Below are positions 32,070 through 44,078 of a DNA stretch of 64,000 nucleotides, one piece after another (positions within the stretch are counted from its first letter, which is position 1; the number at the start of each line of letters is the position of its first letter). The notes below the pieces were generated by a model, which made no database searches, was not told the origin of the DNA, and saw only the letters and a list, made by a program, of their open reading frames with translations. The DNA is taken from positions 1 to 64,000 of the forward strand of contig JAKBGV010000002.1 of assembly GCA_021837305.1 (NCBI GenBank), read 5' to 3'. Both the position numbers and the translations under genes were made by a program. The stretch comes from Actinomycetes bacterium. GTDB taxonomy: Bacteria > Actinomycetota > Acidimicrobiia > Acidimicrobiales > RAAP-2.

Positions 32070-32879
32070 GTGCCCGACCTACTGTTCACTGCTTTCAGCA
32101 ACCGCTCCGACGCTGTCATCCTCGCCGACGAAGTCGGACGCCAGTTGCGCTCGGAGGGCATTGCGTCCGAGCTTTTGTTGCTGGACGACCTCGAAGTGCC
32201 CGCTAGCGGTGCTGACGCATTGGTGGTCAGTCTGGGTGGCGACGGAACATTCCTCAAGTCCGCTCGATTGGCCCACGAGCTCGGCGCTCGGGTGATGGCC
32301 GTCAACCTGGGCCGGTTGGGATTCCTGCTCAACGTGCCGGCGGCCGAACTGATCCACGACATCAAGCGATCGCTGCACGACCCACACGTCGTCGAGCGAC
32401 TGGCACTCCAGATCGACATGCCCAATCGAAACGATTCGGAGTTCGCTCTTAACGAGGTGGTGGTGGAACGTGCACACGCCGGCCACATGGTTCGCGTGTG
32501 CACGTTCGTGGACGACGACGAATATCTGACGTACTCCGCCGACGGTGTGATGGTGGCGACACCCACCGGCAGCACCGGCTATAACTTCTCCGCCGGTGGA
32601 CCGGTCCTCGACACGACGTTGCCCGTGATGGTGCTCACACCAATCGCCCCTCACTTCACGATCGACCGGTCGATCGTCGTCGGCGGCGACAAGGTCATCC
32701 GCCTGAACGCCGTGACGAAGTCCGCCGAAGTGGTCGCCGACGGACGAACGATCGGCTCGATCGAGCCGGGTGAGTCAATCAGCGTCTCACGCAGTCCCAA
32801 GCCTGTGCGGGTCGTCGAGACCCGCCGCTTCGAATTGGGGTTCCGACTGCGCGAGAGCCTCCGGGAAGGCCATGCCTAA
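32070..32879 (+). CDS. nadK: NAD kinase
   Basis: Phosphorylates NAD to NADP. The 269-aa protein has the catalytic VVSLGGDGTFLKSA (GGDG), the NE motif in FALNEVVVERA and the substrate loop MVATPTGSTGYNFSAGGP. GTG 32070 is chosen because the preceding ACGAGGAGGACC is a strong SD; ATG 32052 is the alternative. The stop overlaps the recN start by 8 bp. nadK-recN is a conserved actinobacterial pair. Confidence 0.95.
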   Translation: MPDLLFTAFSNRSDAVILADEVGRQLRSEGIASELLLLDDLEVPASGADALVVSLGGDGTFLKSARLAHELGARVMAVNLGRLGFLLNVPAAELIHDIKRSLHDPHVVERLALQIDMPNRNDSEFALNEVVVERAHAGHMVRVCTFVDDDEYLTYSADGVMVATPTGSTGYNFSAGGPVLDTTLPVMVLTPIAPHFTIDRSIVVGGDKVIRLNAVTKSAEVVADGRTIGSIEPGESISVSRSPKPVRVVETRRFELGFRLRESLREGHA

Positions 32880-34461
32880 CGCCGAGCTGCTCGAGTTGTA
32901 CGCGCGCGGGCTCGGTGTCATCGATGAGGCGCGTGTCGAGTTCGGACCGGGGCTCAACGTCATCACCGGCGAGACGGGTGCCGGCAAGACGCTGTTGCTC
33001 GGTGCGCTGACACTCTGTCTGGGGGCCGACGCGGCGTCGGCGCGCCACGCCTTCGGCGACGACGTGCAAGTGGCCGCGGTGCTGCGCGACCGTTCCGGTG
33101 AAGAGGTGGTCTTCGGGCGAGAGAGTGGCGCGAATCGACGGGTGCGTAGCACGTTGAACGGCGTCGCCACCAGTGCCGAGGCGCTACGCGTGGCGGGGGA
33201 GTCACTGGTGACGATCCATGGTCAGCACGACTCGCTGACCTTGCGCAATCGCTCTGACATCCTTCGCCTCATCGACGACTTCGGTGGCGTGGATACGAGC
33301 GAACTCGAACGAGCACGCCGGCGGATCGTGGAGATCACACGACTGCGCGAGGTGCTCGGTGGTGATGAGCGGACGCGCGAGCGCGAGCTCGATCTGCTGA
33401 ACTTCCAACTCGAGGAACTTGAGGCGGCCAACTTGACCTCAGTCACGGAACTCGACGACGCGCTCGACCAGTTACGGGTGTGGACGTCGGTCCACGATGG
33501 GCGGGTCGCGGTGGTAGCGGCTATCGAGTCCTTCGACAGCGATCAGGAGGACGCCCTGCTGGCGGCCTTCGCCCGCAATGTCGCCACCCTCGCGTCGGTC
33601 ACGGGGCTCGATGACGCCGTGACGACGCTCGAGGCGTCCCTGGCCTCGGCTCGTGACGCCGTGCACGACCTGCGTGCGTTCGTCGATCGTGAGGACGTCG
33701 ACCCCGCGACCATGGCGCGTCTGGAAGCCCGCGTGGATCTTTTGCAGCGACTAGCGCGCAAGTACGGCGGGACGCTGGCGGCGGTCGTTGCCACGAGGGA
33801 GTCCCTCGAGCTCGAACGCGAACGGCTCACCAACGCCGAGGTGGAGTTGATCGCACTCGATCAGGAGCTTCGCGACCTTACAATGAGTGAGGCGACCCTC
33901 GCGGCGGCGGCCCGGCGAGAGCGCGAGGCGGCAGCCATAGCGCTCAGTGCGGCCCTGGGTTCCCAGCTGTCGCGCGTGGCCCTCGCGAACGCGTCGGTCC
34001 GCCTGAGCGTCGACGGACCCGATGGCTCCGACGTGCAACTGCTGTTCACGCCGAATCCCGGCCGGCCCGAAGGTCCTGTCCAGTCCTTGGCGAGCGGTGG
34101 CGAGTTGAGTCGATTACTGCTCGCGGTGGCCTTGGTCAGCGTGAGTGACGGGGTGGTGACCGTCTTTGACGAGGTCGATGCCGGGATCGGGGGACAGGTG
34201 GCCGAACAGATCGGCGACTGTCTGGCCGAAGTCGCCCGGGACCGACAGGTCCTCGCCGTCACCCACCTCGCCTCGGTCGCAGCGCGCGCCGACCATCAGT
34301 TCGTCATCGAAAAGGTCGTCGGCGCGCAGTCGACCACGACCACGGTACGCGAGGTGACGGGTACCGACCGGGTCTCAGAGATCGCCCGGATGCTCGCGGG
34401 CGACCACCTCAGTGACGAGGCCCGCGCCCTGGCTGAGCGGATGTTGGGTACCACGTCGTAA
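32872..34461 (+). CDS. recN: DNA repair protein RecN
   Basis: A 529-aa SMC-like ATPase acting in double-strand-break repair. Walker A is VITGETGAGKTLLLGAL, the signature is VQSLASGGELSRLLLAVAL and Walker B VTVFDEVDAGIGGQVAEQIG, with VLAVTHLASVAARADHQFVI as the switch region. The middle (about residues 150-380) is a coiled coil. ATG 32872 with SD GGGAAGG overlaps nadK; the track start at 32770 lies inside nadK. No LexA-type box is visible in front, as it shares the nadK transcript. Confidence 0.95.
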   Translation: MPNAELLELYARGLGVIDEARVEFGPGLNVITGETGAGKTLLLGALTLCLGADAASARHAFGDDVQVAAVLRDRSGEEVVFGRESGANRRVRSTLNGVATSAEALRVAGESLVTIHGQHDSLTLRNRSDILRLIDDFGGVDTSELERARRRIVEITRLREVLGGDERTRERELDLLNFQLEELEAANLTSVTELDDALDQLRVWTSVHDGRVAVVAAIESFDSDQEDALLAAFARNVATLASVTGLDDAVTTLEASLASARDAVHDLRAFVDREDVDPATMARLEARVDLLQRLARKYGGTLAAVVATRESLELERERLTNAEVELIALDQELRDLTMSEATLAAAARREREAAAIALSAALGSQLSRVALANASVRLSVDGPDGSDVQLLFTPNPGRPEGPVQSLASGGELSRLLLAVALVSVSDGVVTVFDEVDAGIGGQVAEQIGDCLAEVARDRQVLAVTHLASVAARADHQFVIEKVVGAQSTTTTVREVTGTDRVSEIARMLAGDHLSDEARALAERMLGTTS

Positions 34462-36705
<2,244 letters not shown>

Positions 36706-36719
<14 letters not shown>

Positions 36720-37608
36720 GCGGCTCCTAGACGAGTACTTCGTCTGGTTGATCGTCGAGAAGGGTCGCAGTCGCGCCACGCTCGACGCCTATCGACGTGA
36801 TCTGGCGGCCTTCATCACCTGGACCACGGAACGCGGGAGCGGACCGCGTGACGTCCGTGCGGGCGACGTCGACGCGTACCTCGTCACCCTCCAGGACCGC
36901 GGTCGCGCCCCGTCGAGCATCGCGCGCGCGCTCGCCTCGCTACGGGGATGGTACGGATTCTTGGCCGATGAAGGGCTCATCGCGGTCGATCCGACGGTCC
37001 ACGTGCGTGGCACGCACCGCGGGCGCTCGTTGCCCCACCCCCTGGACGAGGCTGAGATGCTCACGCTGCTCGACTCGATTCCGAGCACCACGGCGCTCGA
37101 CAGACGGGACCGGGCACTCCTCGAACTGCTCTACGGTACGGGTAGCCGGGTCTCGGAAGCCGTCGGGGTTCGCATCGAGGACCTCGACTTCGACGAGGAG
37201 TTGATCAAGGTCACCGGCAAGGGCTCGAAGCAACGCCTCGTGCCGTTGGGTCGGGCGCTGCGCCGAGCGTTGGAGGAGTACCTCGAGCCAGCCGGCCGCG
37301 CCACGCTCTCCCAGACGCGCTCCTCGGTTCTCCTACTCAACGCTCGGGGCACACCGCTCTCGCGTCAGGGGGTGGACGCCATCATCGCGCGCCGGGCGCT
37401 CCAGGTGGGCATCGAACGAAACCGCATCAGCGCCCACGTGTTCCGCCATAGTTGTGCCACGCACATGCTTGCCCACGGCGCCGACATTAGAGTGGTTCAA
37501 GAACTGCTGGGTCACTCGTCCATCGCGACCACGCAGATCTACACCGCGGTATCGGTTTCGTCATTGCAGCAGGTTTATCGGGGAGCCCATCCGCGGGCCC
37601 ACGGCTAG
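36706..37608 (+). CDS. xerD: Tyrosine recombinase XerD
   Basis: A 300-aa site-specific recombinase resolving chromosome dimers. The N-terminal SAM-like domain has LDEYFVWLIVEKGRSRATLDAYRRDL. Catalytic residues: Arg in YGTGSRVSEAVGV, Lys in VTGKGSKQRLVPL, His-x-x-Arg in SAHVFRHSCATHMLAHG, His in LLGHSSIATTQIY and the nucleophile Tyr in TQIYTAV. A TTG start at 36706, overlapping the Nudix gene by 14 bp, gives the canonical length of about 300; the track start at 36634 is inside that gene. Confidence 0.93.
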
Positions 37609-37618
37609 GAGAGGGAAG

Positions 37619-38239
37619 TTGTCGAATTACGTCTACTTCTTTCTCGCGATCGTCCCGTCCATCGTGCTGCACGAGGTGAGCCACGGTTATGTGGCCAACT
37701 TCTTCGGTGATCCGACCGCCAAGGAGAACCACCGGCTCACGCTGAACCCCCTTCGTCACGTGGACCCATTCGGCACGGTGCTGCTTCCGGCTCTACTCAT
37801 CTTGAGCCACTTGCCGGCGTTCGGCTACGCGAAGCCCGTCCCGGTGAACATCAGCCGTCTGCGCAATCCGAGGCGCCAATCGCTCTACGTGTCCCTCGCG
37901 GGGCCCCTCGTCAATGTCATCTTGTCGGGTGTCGGCTATCTCATCAGCGAGCTCGCCATCCACGTCACGTACAGCTCGTGGATGCTGCAGTTCGGGGTCA
38001 CCTTTGGCATCGTGAATCTCACCCTCGCCGTGTTCAACCTGCTGCCGATACCACCACTGGACGGCTCGGCGATCATCGAGCGTTTCGTGCCGAATCGACA
38101 CCTGCCGAGTTACTACCGCTTTAGGATGAAGGCCCTGCCCATCGTCATGGTGCTGATCATCGTCGATTCGATGTTCCTGCACGTGGGCACAAACTGGCTG
38201 TACTCACTACAGAACTGGTGGATCAGCCTGCTCGTGTGA
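37619..38239 (+). CDS. Site-2 protease family (M50) membrane metalloprotease
   Basis: A 206-aa membrane protein with zinc motif VLHEVSHGYVA (HExxH) in the first helix and NLLPIPPLDGSAI (NxxPxxxxDG) in a later helix. These are the two halves of the M50B active site. The compact form lacks a PDZ domain and belongs to the short YwhC/Rv-type group. A TTG start at 37619 has SD GGAGAGGG; the track start lies within xerD. Substrate unknown. Confidence 0.9.
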   Translation: MSNYVYFFLAIVPSIVLHEVSHGYVANFFGDPTAKENHRLTLNPLRHVDPFGTVLLPALLILSHLPAFGYAKPVPVNISRLRNPRRQSLYVSLAGPLVNVILSGVGYLISELAIHVTYSSWMLQFGVTFGIVNLTLAVFNLLPIPPLDGSAIIERFVPNRHLPSYYRFRMKALPIVMVLIIVDSMFLHVGTNWLYSLQNWWISLLV

Positions 38240-38256
38240 GGACTGGCGACGAGGCG

Positions 38257-39225
38257 CTACTGGAGCCCCATCGCCTCAGCGGCGCGCCGATAGGTCGCAC
38301 CGGCGAGGTGCTGTGCCTTCTCGGCGCCGTCGTTGGCGATGTCGTGTAGTTCAGGCCCGCCGGCGCGCAGCTCGCGATACCGTTCGGCGATGGGCGCGAG
38401 TTCGGCGATCATCAAGTCGGCAAGCTCGCGTTTCAAGTCGCCGTAGCGCGAAAAACGTGCGGCGACGGCGTCGGGTCGCTCCCCGCTGAAACCCGCGTAG
38501 ATCTCGAGCAGGTTGGCCAGTCCCGGCTTGTGCTCCCAGTCGAAGCGCATCTCGCCGTCGGTGTCGGTGACCGCCTTCTTCACCTTGCGCTCGATCGCCT
38601 CGGGCGGGTCCAGGACGTAAATGGTCCCGAGCGGGCTTGATACCGACTTGGACATCTTGCGAGTGGGTTCCTGGAGGTCCATGACCCGCGCGGCGGCGGG
38701 CGGTTGGACACCGACGGGAACAGTAAAGACCGTGCCGTAGCGGTTGTTGAACCGTTCGGCGAGGTCGCGCGCGAGCTCGAGGTGCTGGCGCTGATCGTCA
38801 CCGACGGGCACCTGGTCGGTCTGGTAGAGCAGGATGTCCGCCGCCATCAGGACGGGGTAGGTGAGCAGCCCCACGCGGTAGCCCTCCTGGCGCTCAGCCT
38901 TCTCCTTGAACTGGGTCATACGCGTGAGCTCGCCGTAGGTGGCCACACACTCGAGCAGCCAGCTGAGCTGGGCGTGGTAGGGCACGTGGCTCTGGACGAA
39001 GAGCGTGCAGCGCGACGGGTCCAGCCCCGCCGCGATCAACACCGCGAGCAGGTCGTCCGTCTGTGCGCGCAGCATCGCGGGGTCGATCTGGAGGGTGAGC
39101 GCGTGCAGGTCCACGACGCAGTAGAGCGAGTCGGTCGACTGGGTCGCCACCCACTGCTTGACCGCGCCGAGGTAGTTGCCGATGTGTAAGTCACCAGAAG
39201 GCTGGATACCCGAGAAGACGCGCAT
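38257..39225 (-). CDS. trpS: Tryptophanyl-tRNA synthetase
   Basis: A 322-aa class Ic aminoacyl-tRNA synthetase charging tRNA-Trp. Signature motifs are SGIQPSGDLHIGNYLGAVKQW (HIGH as HIGN) and PTRKMSKSVSSPLG (KMSKS). The region SLYCVVDLHALT and DILLYQTDQVPVGDDQRQHLELARD are also typical of bacterial TrpRS. It is encoded opposite to its neighbours, with 17 bp to the protease gene and 53 bp to the divergent scpA. Confidence 0.96.
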   Translation of the reverse strand: MRVFSGIQPSGDLHIGNYLGAVKQWVATQSTDSLYCVVDLHALTLQIDPAMLRAQTDDLLAVLIAAGLDPSRCTLFVQSHVPYHAQLSWLLECVATYGELTRMTQFKEKAERQEGYRVGLLTYPVLMAADILLYQTDQVPVGDDQRQHLELARDLAERFNNRYGTVFTVPVGVQPPAAARVMDLQEPTRKMSKSVSSPLGTIYVLDPPEAIERKVKKAVTDTDGEMRFDWEHKPGLANLLEIYAGFSGERPDAVAARFSRYGDLKRELADLMIAELAPIAERYRELRAGGPELHDIANDGAEKAQHLAGATYRRAAEAMGLQ

Positions 39226-39278
39226 CTCGCAATTCTAGGTGTCCACTGCGGTGCGACCAGGTCCGGTAATCTGTCGCC

Positions 39279-40055
39279 GTGACTTACGTCGTGACGACGC
39301 CGTCGTTCAGTGGACCAATCGAGCTGCTCTTGCAACTGATCAGCCGACACGACCTCGACGTGCTCGAGATCCCCCTCAGTCCCATCGTCGACGAGTTCGT
39401 CGCCGCGCTGCGCGACGACGCCGTCGTCATCGAGGTCGACCAGCTCTCCGAGTTCTTGCTCATCGCGTCGATCCTCTTGGAGATGAAGAGCCAGCGACTC
39501 CTGCCCGGCCGCGACGACGCCGAGCCCGACGAGGAGTTCGTCGGCTGGGAGGAGCGCGACGTGCTGCTCGCGCGCCTGCTCGACCTGCGGACCTACGCCG
39601 CGGTCGCCGACACCTTCGTGTCCCTCTTTGACCGCGCGGGGCGATCCTTCCCGCGGCTACGGGGGATCGACGACGGATTTGAGATCCAGCCACCCGATCT
39701 GCTCGCCGGGGTCACCCCGTCGGCGCTCGCGCTCGCGTACCTGCGCGGCATCGAGGAGAAGCCCGTCGCGGTCGTGCGGCTCAACCACGTCACCGTGGAC
39801 GCCGTGACCGTCGCCGAGACCGTGGTCGCGCTCGCCCAACGACTCCCGTCACTCGGGCGCCTGTCGTTCCGATCACTGACGGGCACGCTCACCACGCGCA
39901 TCGAGATCATCGTGCACTTCCTCGCGTTACTCGAGCTTTGCAAGATGGGGCACGTGACCCTGGGTCAGGGACAGACCTTCGGTGATGTTGAGATCCTCTG
40001 GGTGAACGACGGGCCCGGACTGGAACTAGGAAGCGTGGACACCTATGAGGGATGA
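39279..40055 (+). CDS. scpA: Segregation and condensation protein A
   Basis: The kleisin subunit that links SMC heads in the condensin complex. The 258-aa protein begins SFSGPIELLLQLISRHDLDVLEIPL, the kleisin N-terminal helix-turn-helix, with EFLLIASILLEMKSQRLLPG, and ends in the winged helix FLALLELCKMGHVTLGQGQTFGDVEI. GTG 39279 start. It overlaps scpB by 11 bp, so the two are coupled. Confidence 0.94.
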   Translation: MTYVVTTPSFSGPIELLLQLISRHDLDVLEIPLSPIVDEFVAALRDDAVVIEVDQLSEFLLIASILLEMKSQRLLPGRDDAEPDEEFVGWEERDVLLARLLDLRTYAAVADTFVSLFDRAGRSFPRLRGIDDGFEIQPPDLLAGVTPSALALAYLRGIEEKPVAVVRLNHVTVDAVTVAETVVALAQRLPSLGRLSFRSLTGTLTTRIEIIVHFLALLELCKMGHVTLGQGQTFGDVEILWVNDGPGLELGSVDTYEG

Positions 40056-40635
40056 ACAGTCGTTGGAGCAGAAACTCGAGGCGATGCTCACCGTCGCCCT
40101 GGAGCCAATCTCGGCCGAGGAGTTGGCTGACGTCGTCGACCAGGACGCCGGGCGGGTCCGAGAGGCGCTTCGCGCGTTGCGTGAGGAGTACGAGCGGGAC
40201 CGGCGCGGCTTCACGATCAGCGAGTTGGCGAGCGGCTGGGTGATGCAGTCCTCGCCGGAGGTCGCCGAGTGGGTTACCCGCTTCGCCAACCGCGACGTGT
40301 CGCATCGACTCAGTTCCGCGGCCCTGGAGACTCTGGCCATCATCGCGTACCGGCAACCGATTTCGCGGGCTCAGATCACGGCGCTGCGCGGGGTCAACGT
40401 CGACGGGGTAACCCGATTGCTCGAGCAGCGCGGCTACATCGAAGAGCGCGGACGCGTGGCGGGACCGGGCCAGTCCATCCTCTACGGCACCACCGACCTC
40501 TTCTTGGACCGGTTGGGACTCGCGGCGTTGTCCGACTTGCCCCCAATCGAGCAGTTCATGGCACCGGTCGCAGTCGCCGATGAACTTCTCGCGAGTCTGC
40601 GCGATTCCGTGGACGACTTGTCTGAGGGGGCCTAG
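40045..40635 (+). CDS. scpB: Segregation and condensation protein B
   Basis: A 196-aa double winged-helix protein that dimerises on ScpA. SLEQKLEAMLTVALEPISAEELADVVD opens the first wHTH, and LSSAALETLAIIAYRQPISRAQITALRGVNVDGVTRLLEQRGYIEE is the strongly conserved second wHTH. ATG 40045 overlaps scpA. The stop TAG precedes the rluB TTG start directly. Confidence 0.95.
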   Translation: MRDEQSLEQKLEAMLTVALEPISAEELADVVDQDAGRVREALRALREEYERDRRGFTISELASGWVMQSSPEVAEWVTRFANRDVSHRLSSAALETLAIIAYRQPISRAQITALRGVNVDGVTRLLEQRGYIEERGRVAGPGQSILYGTTDLFLDRLGLAALSDLPPIEQFMAPVAVADELLASLRDSVDDLSEGA

Positions 40636-41373
40636 TTGGAAGGTGAGCGTCTCCAGAAGACCCTCGCGAGGGCCGGTTACGGATCGCGACGCTCGTGTGA
40701 ATTGCTCATTACCGAGGGTCGAGTGACCATCGACGGTCGCGTCGCCCAACTCGGCAACCGCGTCGACCCGGCGGTCAACATCATCTGCGTCGACGGCGCG
40801 CTGGCGGCGACCACACAGAACACCGTGTACTTCCTACTCAACAAGCCAGACGGCGTGGTCACAACGGCCTCGGACCCCCACGGCCGCACCACGGTGCTCG
40901 ACCTGATCAACTCGCCGGTGCGGGTCTTCCCGGTGGGTCGACTCGATATGAACACTGAGGGGCTCCTGCTGTTGACCAACGACGGACGTCTGGCCCACTT
41001 GCTCACCCACCCGAGCTCGCACATTGGTAAGGAGTACCTGGTGCGCGTCGAGGGCGACCCGTCGCCCGGCGCGATCCGACGTCTACGCGAGGGCGTGCAA
41101 CTTGACGACGGCGTCACGAGCCCGGCCCAGGTCAGCCGCGTGAGCGAGGGACTGTTGCGCATCGTGATCCACGAGGGGCGTAATCGGCAGGTCCGGCGCA
41201 TGTGCGCGGCGGTCGGTCACGACGTGACCCGTCTCGTTCGCACTCGCATCGGGCCCCTGCACGACGCGACCCTCGCTCCGGGCGCCTACCGCCAACTGTC
41301 AGTAGCCGAAGTGCGTCGACTTTTCGAAGCCGTTGGTATGACCGACGAGATGGCATCTACGATGCCTGCATGA
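40636..41373 (+). CDS. 23S rRNA pseudouridine synthase RluB-type
   Basis: A 245-aa RsuA/RluB family enzyme. The N-terminal S4 domain (RLQKTLARAGYGSRRSCELLITEGRVTIDG) is followed by the catalytic VFPVGRLDMNTEGLLLLTNDG with the Asp nucleophile, then IHEGRNRQVRRMCAAVGHDV. Probably modifies a helix 89-90 region uridine of 23S rRNA as in related proteins. It starts at TTG 40636 immediately after the scpB stop and ends in an ATGA overlap with aroH. Confidence 0.92.
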   Translation: MEGERLQKTLARAGYGSRRSCELLITEGRVTIDGRVAQLGNRVDPAVNIICVDGALAATTQNTVYFLLNKPDGVVTTASDPHGRTTVLDLINSPVRVFPVGRLDMNTEGLLLLTNDGRLAHLLTHPSSHIGKEYLVRVEGDPSPGAIRRLREGVQLDDGVTSPAQVSRVSEGLLRIVIHEGRNRQVRRMCAAVGHDVTRLVRTRIGPLHDATLAPGAYRQLSVAEVRRLFEAVGMTDEMASTMPA

Positions 41374-41741
41374 CTTCTGCCAAGATTCGAGCCGTGCGTG
41401 GCGCCACTACGTGCGCAGTCGACACGCCCGACGAGATCGCCGAGGCCACCCAGGAGCTCTTGACGATGCTGATGGCCCGTAACCAGCTCGACCATGATGA
41501 TGTCGTCAGCGTTATCCTCACCACCACGCCGGACCTGACTTCGTCGTTCCCGGCCACCTCCGCACGCGCCATCGGTTTCGGTGACATCCCGCTGCTGTGC
41601 GCCAGCGAGATCGCCGTACCGGGTTCGATGCCCCGGTGCGTACGTGTGCTGCTGCACGTCTACACCGACGCCGAACGAACCGACATCCATCACGTCTATC
41701 TGCGTGACGCCCGAACCCTGCGCGATGACCTCCCCGAGTGA
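41370..41741 (+). CDS. aroH: Chorismate mutase, AroH type
   Basis: A 123-aa monofunctional chorismate mutase of the Bacillus subtilis AroH fold, converting chorismate to prephenate. Active-site residues can be matched: Arg in IRAVRGATT (R7), Cys and Glu in LLCASEIAV (C75, E78), Arg in RCVRVLLHV (R90), and HHVYLRDARTLRDD near the C-terminus. ATG 41370 overlaps the rluB stop (ATGA). It feeds the prephenate dehydrogenase encoded next, which overlaps it by 17 bp. Confidence 0.94.
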   Translation: MTSAKIRAVRGATTCAVDTPDEIAEATQELLTMLMARNQLDHDDVVSVILTTTPDLTSSFPATSARAIGFGDIPLLCASEIAVPGSMPRCVRVLLHVYTDAERTDIHHVYLRDARTLRDDLPE

Positions 41742-42798
41742 GCGCCGGGCCCACGTCGTGGGTCTGGGCCTGATCGGCGCGTCGGTCGCGCGAGCACTCG
41801 CGAGCGTCGGCTGGAGCGTGACGGGCAGCGACCGTGCTCCCGACGTCGTCGAGCGCGCGAAGGAGTTATCGATCATCTGCGACGCACAACTCGCCCCCGG
41901 GACGACGCTCGTCGTGATCGCGACACCCGCCGGGACCGTCGCAGACCTCGCGGCCCAGGTGCTCGATGAACTCGATGACCCCGAGGCCATCGTCACCGAT
42001 GTGGCGGGCGTTAAGTCGGCGATCGTCGCCACGGTGGACGACGCCCGCTTCATCGGCGGTCACCCCATGGCTGGATCCGAGCAGCGGGGCCTCGCCGCGT
42101 CACGCGACGACCTCTTCCGTGGCTGCACGTGGGTCCTCACGCCGACCGCGGCGACCGAGCCTGGCCACTACAGCCGTCTGCACGGCTACCTGCGAGAGCT
42201 CGGCGCCAACGTCGTGGCGATCACCGCGGCCGATCACGACCGTCTGGTGGCACTCGCGAGCCACGTGCCGCACCTGCTCGCCGGCGCCTTGATGAACGAG
42301 GCGTCCCTGGCCGCCGAGCAGGACGCCGTCCTCCTGCAATTGGCGGCCGGGGGTTTTCGCGACATGACCCGAATCGCGGCCGGTGACCCATCGATCTGGC
42401 CTGACGTCCTGTTCGAGAATCGCGACGCGATCACCCAGACGTTGACCTCGCTCGAGGAGCGACTCGCCAACATCCGGGTCGCCTTGCGAGAGGGCCAGCG
42501 TGAGGAGGTCGCCACCAAGCTCGCCATGGCGTCGGTCGCACGCCGCCAGCTGCCCGGGCGGGCCCTCAGCGCTGACCGACTGGCGTACCTGCGCGTGGCG
42601 GTCTCGGACCGTCCCGGCGAGCTCGCGACGGTGACCGTCGCGGCCTCGGACATGGGGGTCAACATCTTTGACATCGAGATCGCCCACGGTATCGAGGGTG
42701 TGAGTGGCACGCTCTTGCTCGCGGTTGACGCCGAGCACGCGTCGCGTTTCACCGACGCCCTCGTCGCGATGGGTTTCTCCGTTACGCTCGAGCGTTGA
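41725..42798 (+). CDS. tyrA: Prephenate dehydrogenase with ACT domain
   Basis: Oxidatively decarboxylates prephenate to 4-hydroxyphenylpyruvate in tyrosine synthesis. The 357-aa protein has an N-terminal Rossmann motif AHVVGLGLIGASVARALASVG, the catalytic loop FIGGHPMAGSEQRG (His and Glu) and a C-terminal ACT domain (YLRVAVSDRPGELATVTVAASDMGVNIFDIEIAHG) that probably senses tyrosine. ATG 41725 lies within the aroH 3' end in another frame; no separate SD is seen, so translational coupling is likely. Confidence 0.93.
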   Translation: MTSPSERRAHVVGLGLIGASVARALASVGWSVTGSDRAPDVVERAKELSIICDAQLAPGTTLVVIATPAGTVADLAAQVLDELDDPEAIVTDVAGVKSAIVATVDDARFIGGHPMAGSEQRGLAASRDDLFRGCTWVLTPTAATEPGHYSRLHGYLRELGANVVAITAADHDRLVALASHVPHLLAGALMNEASLAAEQDAVLLQLAAGGFRDMTRIAAGDPSIWPDVLFENRDAITQTLTSLEERLANIRVALREGQREEVATKLAMASVARRQLPGRALSADRLAYLRVAVSDRPGELATVTVAASDMGVNIFDIEIAHGIEGVSGTLLLAVDAEHASRFTDALVAMGFSVTLER

Positions 42799-44078
42799 TG
42801 AACAGCGAGACCGTCCCAGCCGCGGCGCGCCTGCGTGGCGTGGTGCGCGTGCCCGGGGACAAGAGCGCGTCGCACCGGGCGTTGCTCGTCAGTGCCCTCG
42901 CCACCGGCACGAGCCGGATCGACGGACTATCACCCGGCGATGACGTTCGCGGCACCGGTGTGATCATCGAACAGCTCGGGGCGTCGAGGGTGGTCGAGGG
43001 GACTGAGACGGTCGTCACCGGTGCCCCTGACGGTCTGCACGCGGCTGGCGCGCCGTTGGACTGTGGGAACTCAGGCACGACGATGCGGCTCGTGGCGGGG
43101 CTCGTCAGCGGGATCGACGGCGAACACGTGCTCGTGGGGGACTCGTCGCTCTCGCGGCGGCCGATGGACCGCGTCGCCGTACCACTGCGCGCGATGGGTG
43201 CGACGCTGCGTGGAGAGGGAGAACGACTCTGTGCGCCGCTGCACGTCGTAGGGTCGCGTTCCCTGCGAGGGATCGACTACGACGTCCCAGTACCGAGCGC
43301 CCAGGTGAAGTCGGCGATCCTCTTCGCCGGGCTCGCGGCCATTGGCCCCACCATCGTGCGTGAGCGCGTGCGGACCCGTCGGGCGACCGAGGACATGCTC
43401 GCCCTCGCGGGTGTGCCCGTCGACGTGGTCGACGTCGGAGCCGGGCGGCGGGTCACCGTGTATCCCGCCCGTCCCCAGGCGCGCGCCTGGCGCGTCCCTG
43501 GGGACCCATCACAGGCCGCGTTCTTCGCCGTACTGGGTGCGCTGCACCCCGACGCCGACGTCGCCGTCGAACCAATCGACGTCGCACCGGAACGGATCGG
43601 TTTCGTGAGCGTCTTGCGTCGTATGGGGGCGGACCTGTCACTCGTGTCGTACGCGCACGGTACCGGTCTTGTCTCGCGCTCGGCCGAACTGCGCGCGACG
43701 ACGGTCCACGCCGAGGAGATCCCCTCGGTCGACGAGGTGCCCGCACTCACGGTGGCCGCCGCGGCCGCGACGGGTGTCACGTCCTTCATGTCGATGGGCG
43801 AGTTACGTGTGAAGGAGTCGGACCGCTTCGCGGGGTCGATGGCCCTCGCGGCGGCACTCGGCTGTCGCGTCTGGGCCAACAGCGACGACTTCTTCGTCGA
43901 AGGCCTCGCTTCAGCTGCGAACTTCCAGTTCTTCCACCAGCCGGCCACCCTCGACCACCGCATGGTGATGGCGGCCGCCGTCGCGGGCGTCGCCGGCCGG
44001 GGTTGCGTCATCGACGGCACCGAGACCGTGTCGTCGAGTTATCCGTCGTTCTTCTCGGATCTGAACGGGCTGCGATGA
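42798..44078 (+). CDS. aroA: 3-phosphoshikimate 1-carboxyvinyltransferase (EPSP synthase)
   Basis: Sixth step of the shikimate pathway. The 426-aa protein has VPGDKSASHRALLVSALA (substrate Lys), LDCGNSGTTMRLVAGL, GDPSQAAFFAVLGAL, and ELRVKESDRFAGSMALAAALG with the catalytic region. The start codon at 42798 shares one base with the tyrA stop (TGATG). The last bases overlap cmk (ATGA). Alanine in the GNSGTT region is not substituted, so I make no claim on herbicide class. Confidence 0.95.
   Translation: MNSETVPAAARLRGVVRVPGDKSASHRALLVSALATGTSRIDGLSPGDDVRGTGVIIEQLGASRVVEGTETVVTGAPDGLHAAGAPLDCGNSGTTMRLVAGLVSGIDGEHVLVGDSSLSRRPMDRVAVPLRAMGATLRGEGERLCAPLHVVGSRSLRGIDYDVPVPSAQVKSAILFAGLAAIGPTIVRERVRTRRATEDMLALAGVPVDVVDVGAGRRVTVYPARPQARAWRVPGDPSQAAFFAVLGALHPDADVAVEPIDVAPERIGFVSVLRRMGADLSLVSYAHGTGLVSRSAELRATTVHAEEIPSVDEVPALTVAAAAATGVTSFMSMGELRVKESDRFAGSMALAAALGCRVWANSDDFFVEGLASAANFQFFHQPATLDHRMVMAAAVAGVAGRGCVIDGTETVSSSYPSFFSDLNGLR

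Noticed and set aside
39907-40749. 280-aa minus-strand ORF
   Set aside because: Antisense to scpB and rluB, which are clear by homology.
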